A stretch of DNA of 15,514 nucleotides from Azoarcus sp. (lineage in GTDB: Bacteria; Pseudomonadota; Gammaproteobacteria; Burkholderiales; Rhodocyclaceae), in the NCBI GenBank assembly GCA_031259795.1, contig JAIRLA010000200.1:1-15514 (forward strand), in the 5' to 3' direction. The notes below the pieces were generated by a model, which was not told the DNA's origin, ran no database searches, and saw only the letters and a list, made by a program, of their open reading frames with translations. This document shows, in pieces, positions 15,296-15,514 of the stretch; within the stretch, counting starts at the first letter, position 1; every line of letters starts with the position of its first letter. Position numbers and translations under genes: made by a program.

Positions 15296-15388
15296 GGAAC
15301 GCCCGTCTTTTTCCCGCCGCGATGAAACATCGGCGGCGCTGCGCTCCGTATGAAAAGACGCCCTCCCCCGCCCGAGCGGAAGAGGGCA
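15296..15388. repeat. Composite dispersed repeat, copy C (diverged)
   Basis: GGAACGCCCGTC at 15296-15307, CGCTGCGCTCCG at 15337-15348 followed by TATG, and CCCTCCCCCGC at 15361-15371 recur in the order A-C-P found in copy A from 8787 onwards. The sequence between them is similar but mutated. It lies in the convergent gap between thrB and flagellin. Confidence 0.65.
15353..15387 (-). terminator. Rho-independent terminator of the flagellin gene
   Basis: Read on the minus strand, GCCCTC (15387-15382) pairs with GAGGGC (15365-15360), with an inner stem CCGC/GCGG, a four-base loop and a two-by-two internal mismatch. A short TCTTTTC run follows at 15358-15352. It lies 35 bases after the flagellin stop. 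It overlaps repeat copy C and looks like the mutated GC palindrome of copy A. Confidence 0.6.
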
Positions 15389-15421
15389 ATCCTTTGGGCT
15401 TTGTCTTTCCAAAGAGCGCCG

Positions 15422-15514
15422 TTATCGCAGCAGCGACAAGACGTTCTGCGGCAAGGCGTTGGCCTGCGACAGCATGGCGACCCCCGCCTGTTGCAGCACC
15501 TGCGCGCGCGCCAG
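15422..15514 (-). CDS. fliC: Flagellin, C-terminal end (5' part outside the window)
   Basis: The minus strand from 15514 to the TAA at 15424-15422 encodes 30 residues, reading ARAQVLQQAGVAMLSQAN and ending LPQNVLSLLR. This is the hallmark C-terminal D0 helix of bacterial flagellin, which packs into the filament core. The heptad spacing and the terminal L-L-R are typical of proteobacterial FliC. The rest lies beyond the window, so copy number and gene length are unknown. It converges with thrB and has its own terminator at 15387-15353. It shows that the organism carries flagellar genes. Confidence 0.88.
   Translation of the reverse strand: MARAQVLQQAGVAMLSQANALPQNVLSLLR

Overview
The window is GC-rich bacterial chromosome from a Gram-negative proteobacterium. 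It is most likely a flagellated betaproteobacterium (Rhodocyclales or Nitrosomonadales type). Pointers are the DUF2782-homoserine kinase pair, the short-type serine acetyltransferase, the 67-kDa-type SppA, the YjcH/ActP pair linked to a DUF294 protein and a DnaQ-like exonuclease, and a flagellin tail. The genus cannot be fixed by eye.

Layout. Positions 1-2155 hold a divergent surface-glycan module: a leftward GT-C-like membrane protein (cut by the window edge), and a rightward GT2 glycosyltransferase overlapping a GtrA-type membrane protein. A YiiX-like papain-fold hydrolase (2205-2879) follows. Next come thiS, thiG and trmB (2999-4794), with thiG and trmB overlapping by four bases, then sppA (4833-6644) and an M23 metallopeptidase (6675-7532). 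cysE (7696-8454) is on the opposite strand. Positions 8455-9070 are non-coding and filled mainly by a composite repeat. Positions 9071-13743 hold an acetate-linked block: cNMP/CBS/DUF294 protein, DEDDh exonuclease, YjcH, ActP. A second repeat copy precedes a DUF2782 gene and thrB (13970-15241). A third repeat copy lies between thrB and the 3' end of a leftward flagellin gene at the right edge.

How the genes work together. The first block resembles a lipid-linked glycan modification system of the GtrA/GtrB/GtrC kind. thiS and thiG make the thiazole half of thiamine. actP and yjcH should import acetate, and the two genes before them probably sense or signal nucleotide or energy state, as in similar Pseudomonas clusters. 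cysE and thrB are amino-acid biosynthesis genes. SppA and the M23 enzyme act at the envelope.

I found no clearly new multi-gene system. The least ordinary material is non-coding: a mosaic repeat family in three copies with a precise internal 14-bp inversion, a short inverted repeat fragment on the other side of cysE, a probable attenuator built from the codons of the ThiS C-terminal glycine tail, and mutually exclusive hairpins ahead of the DUF2782-thrB unit. All assignments come from reading the sequence; no database search was run.
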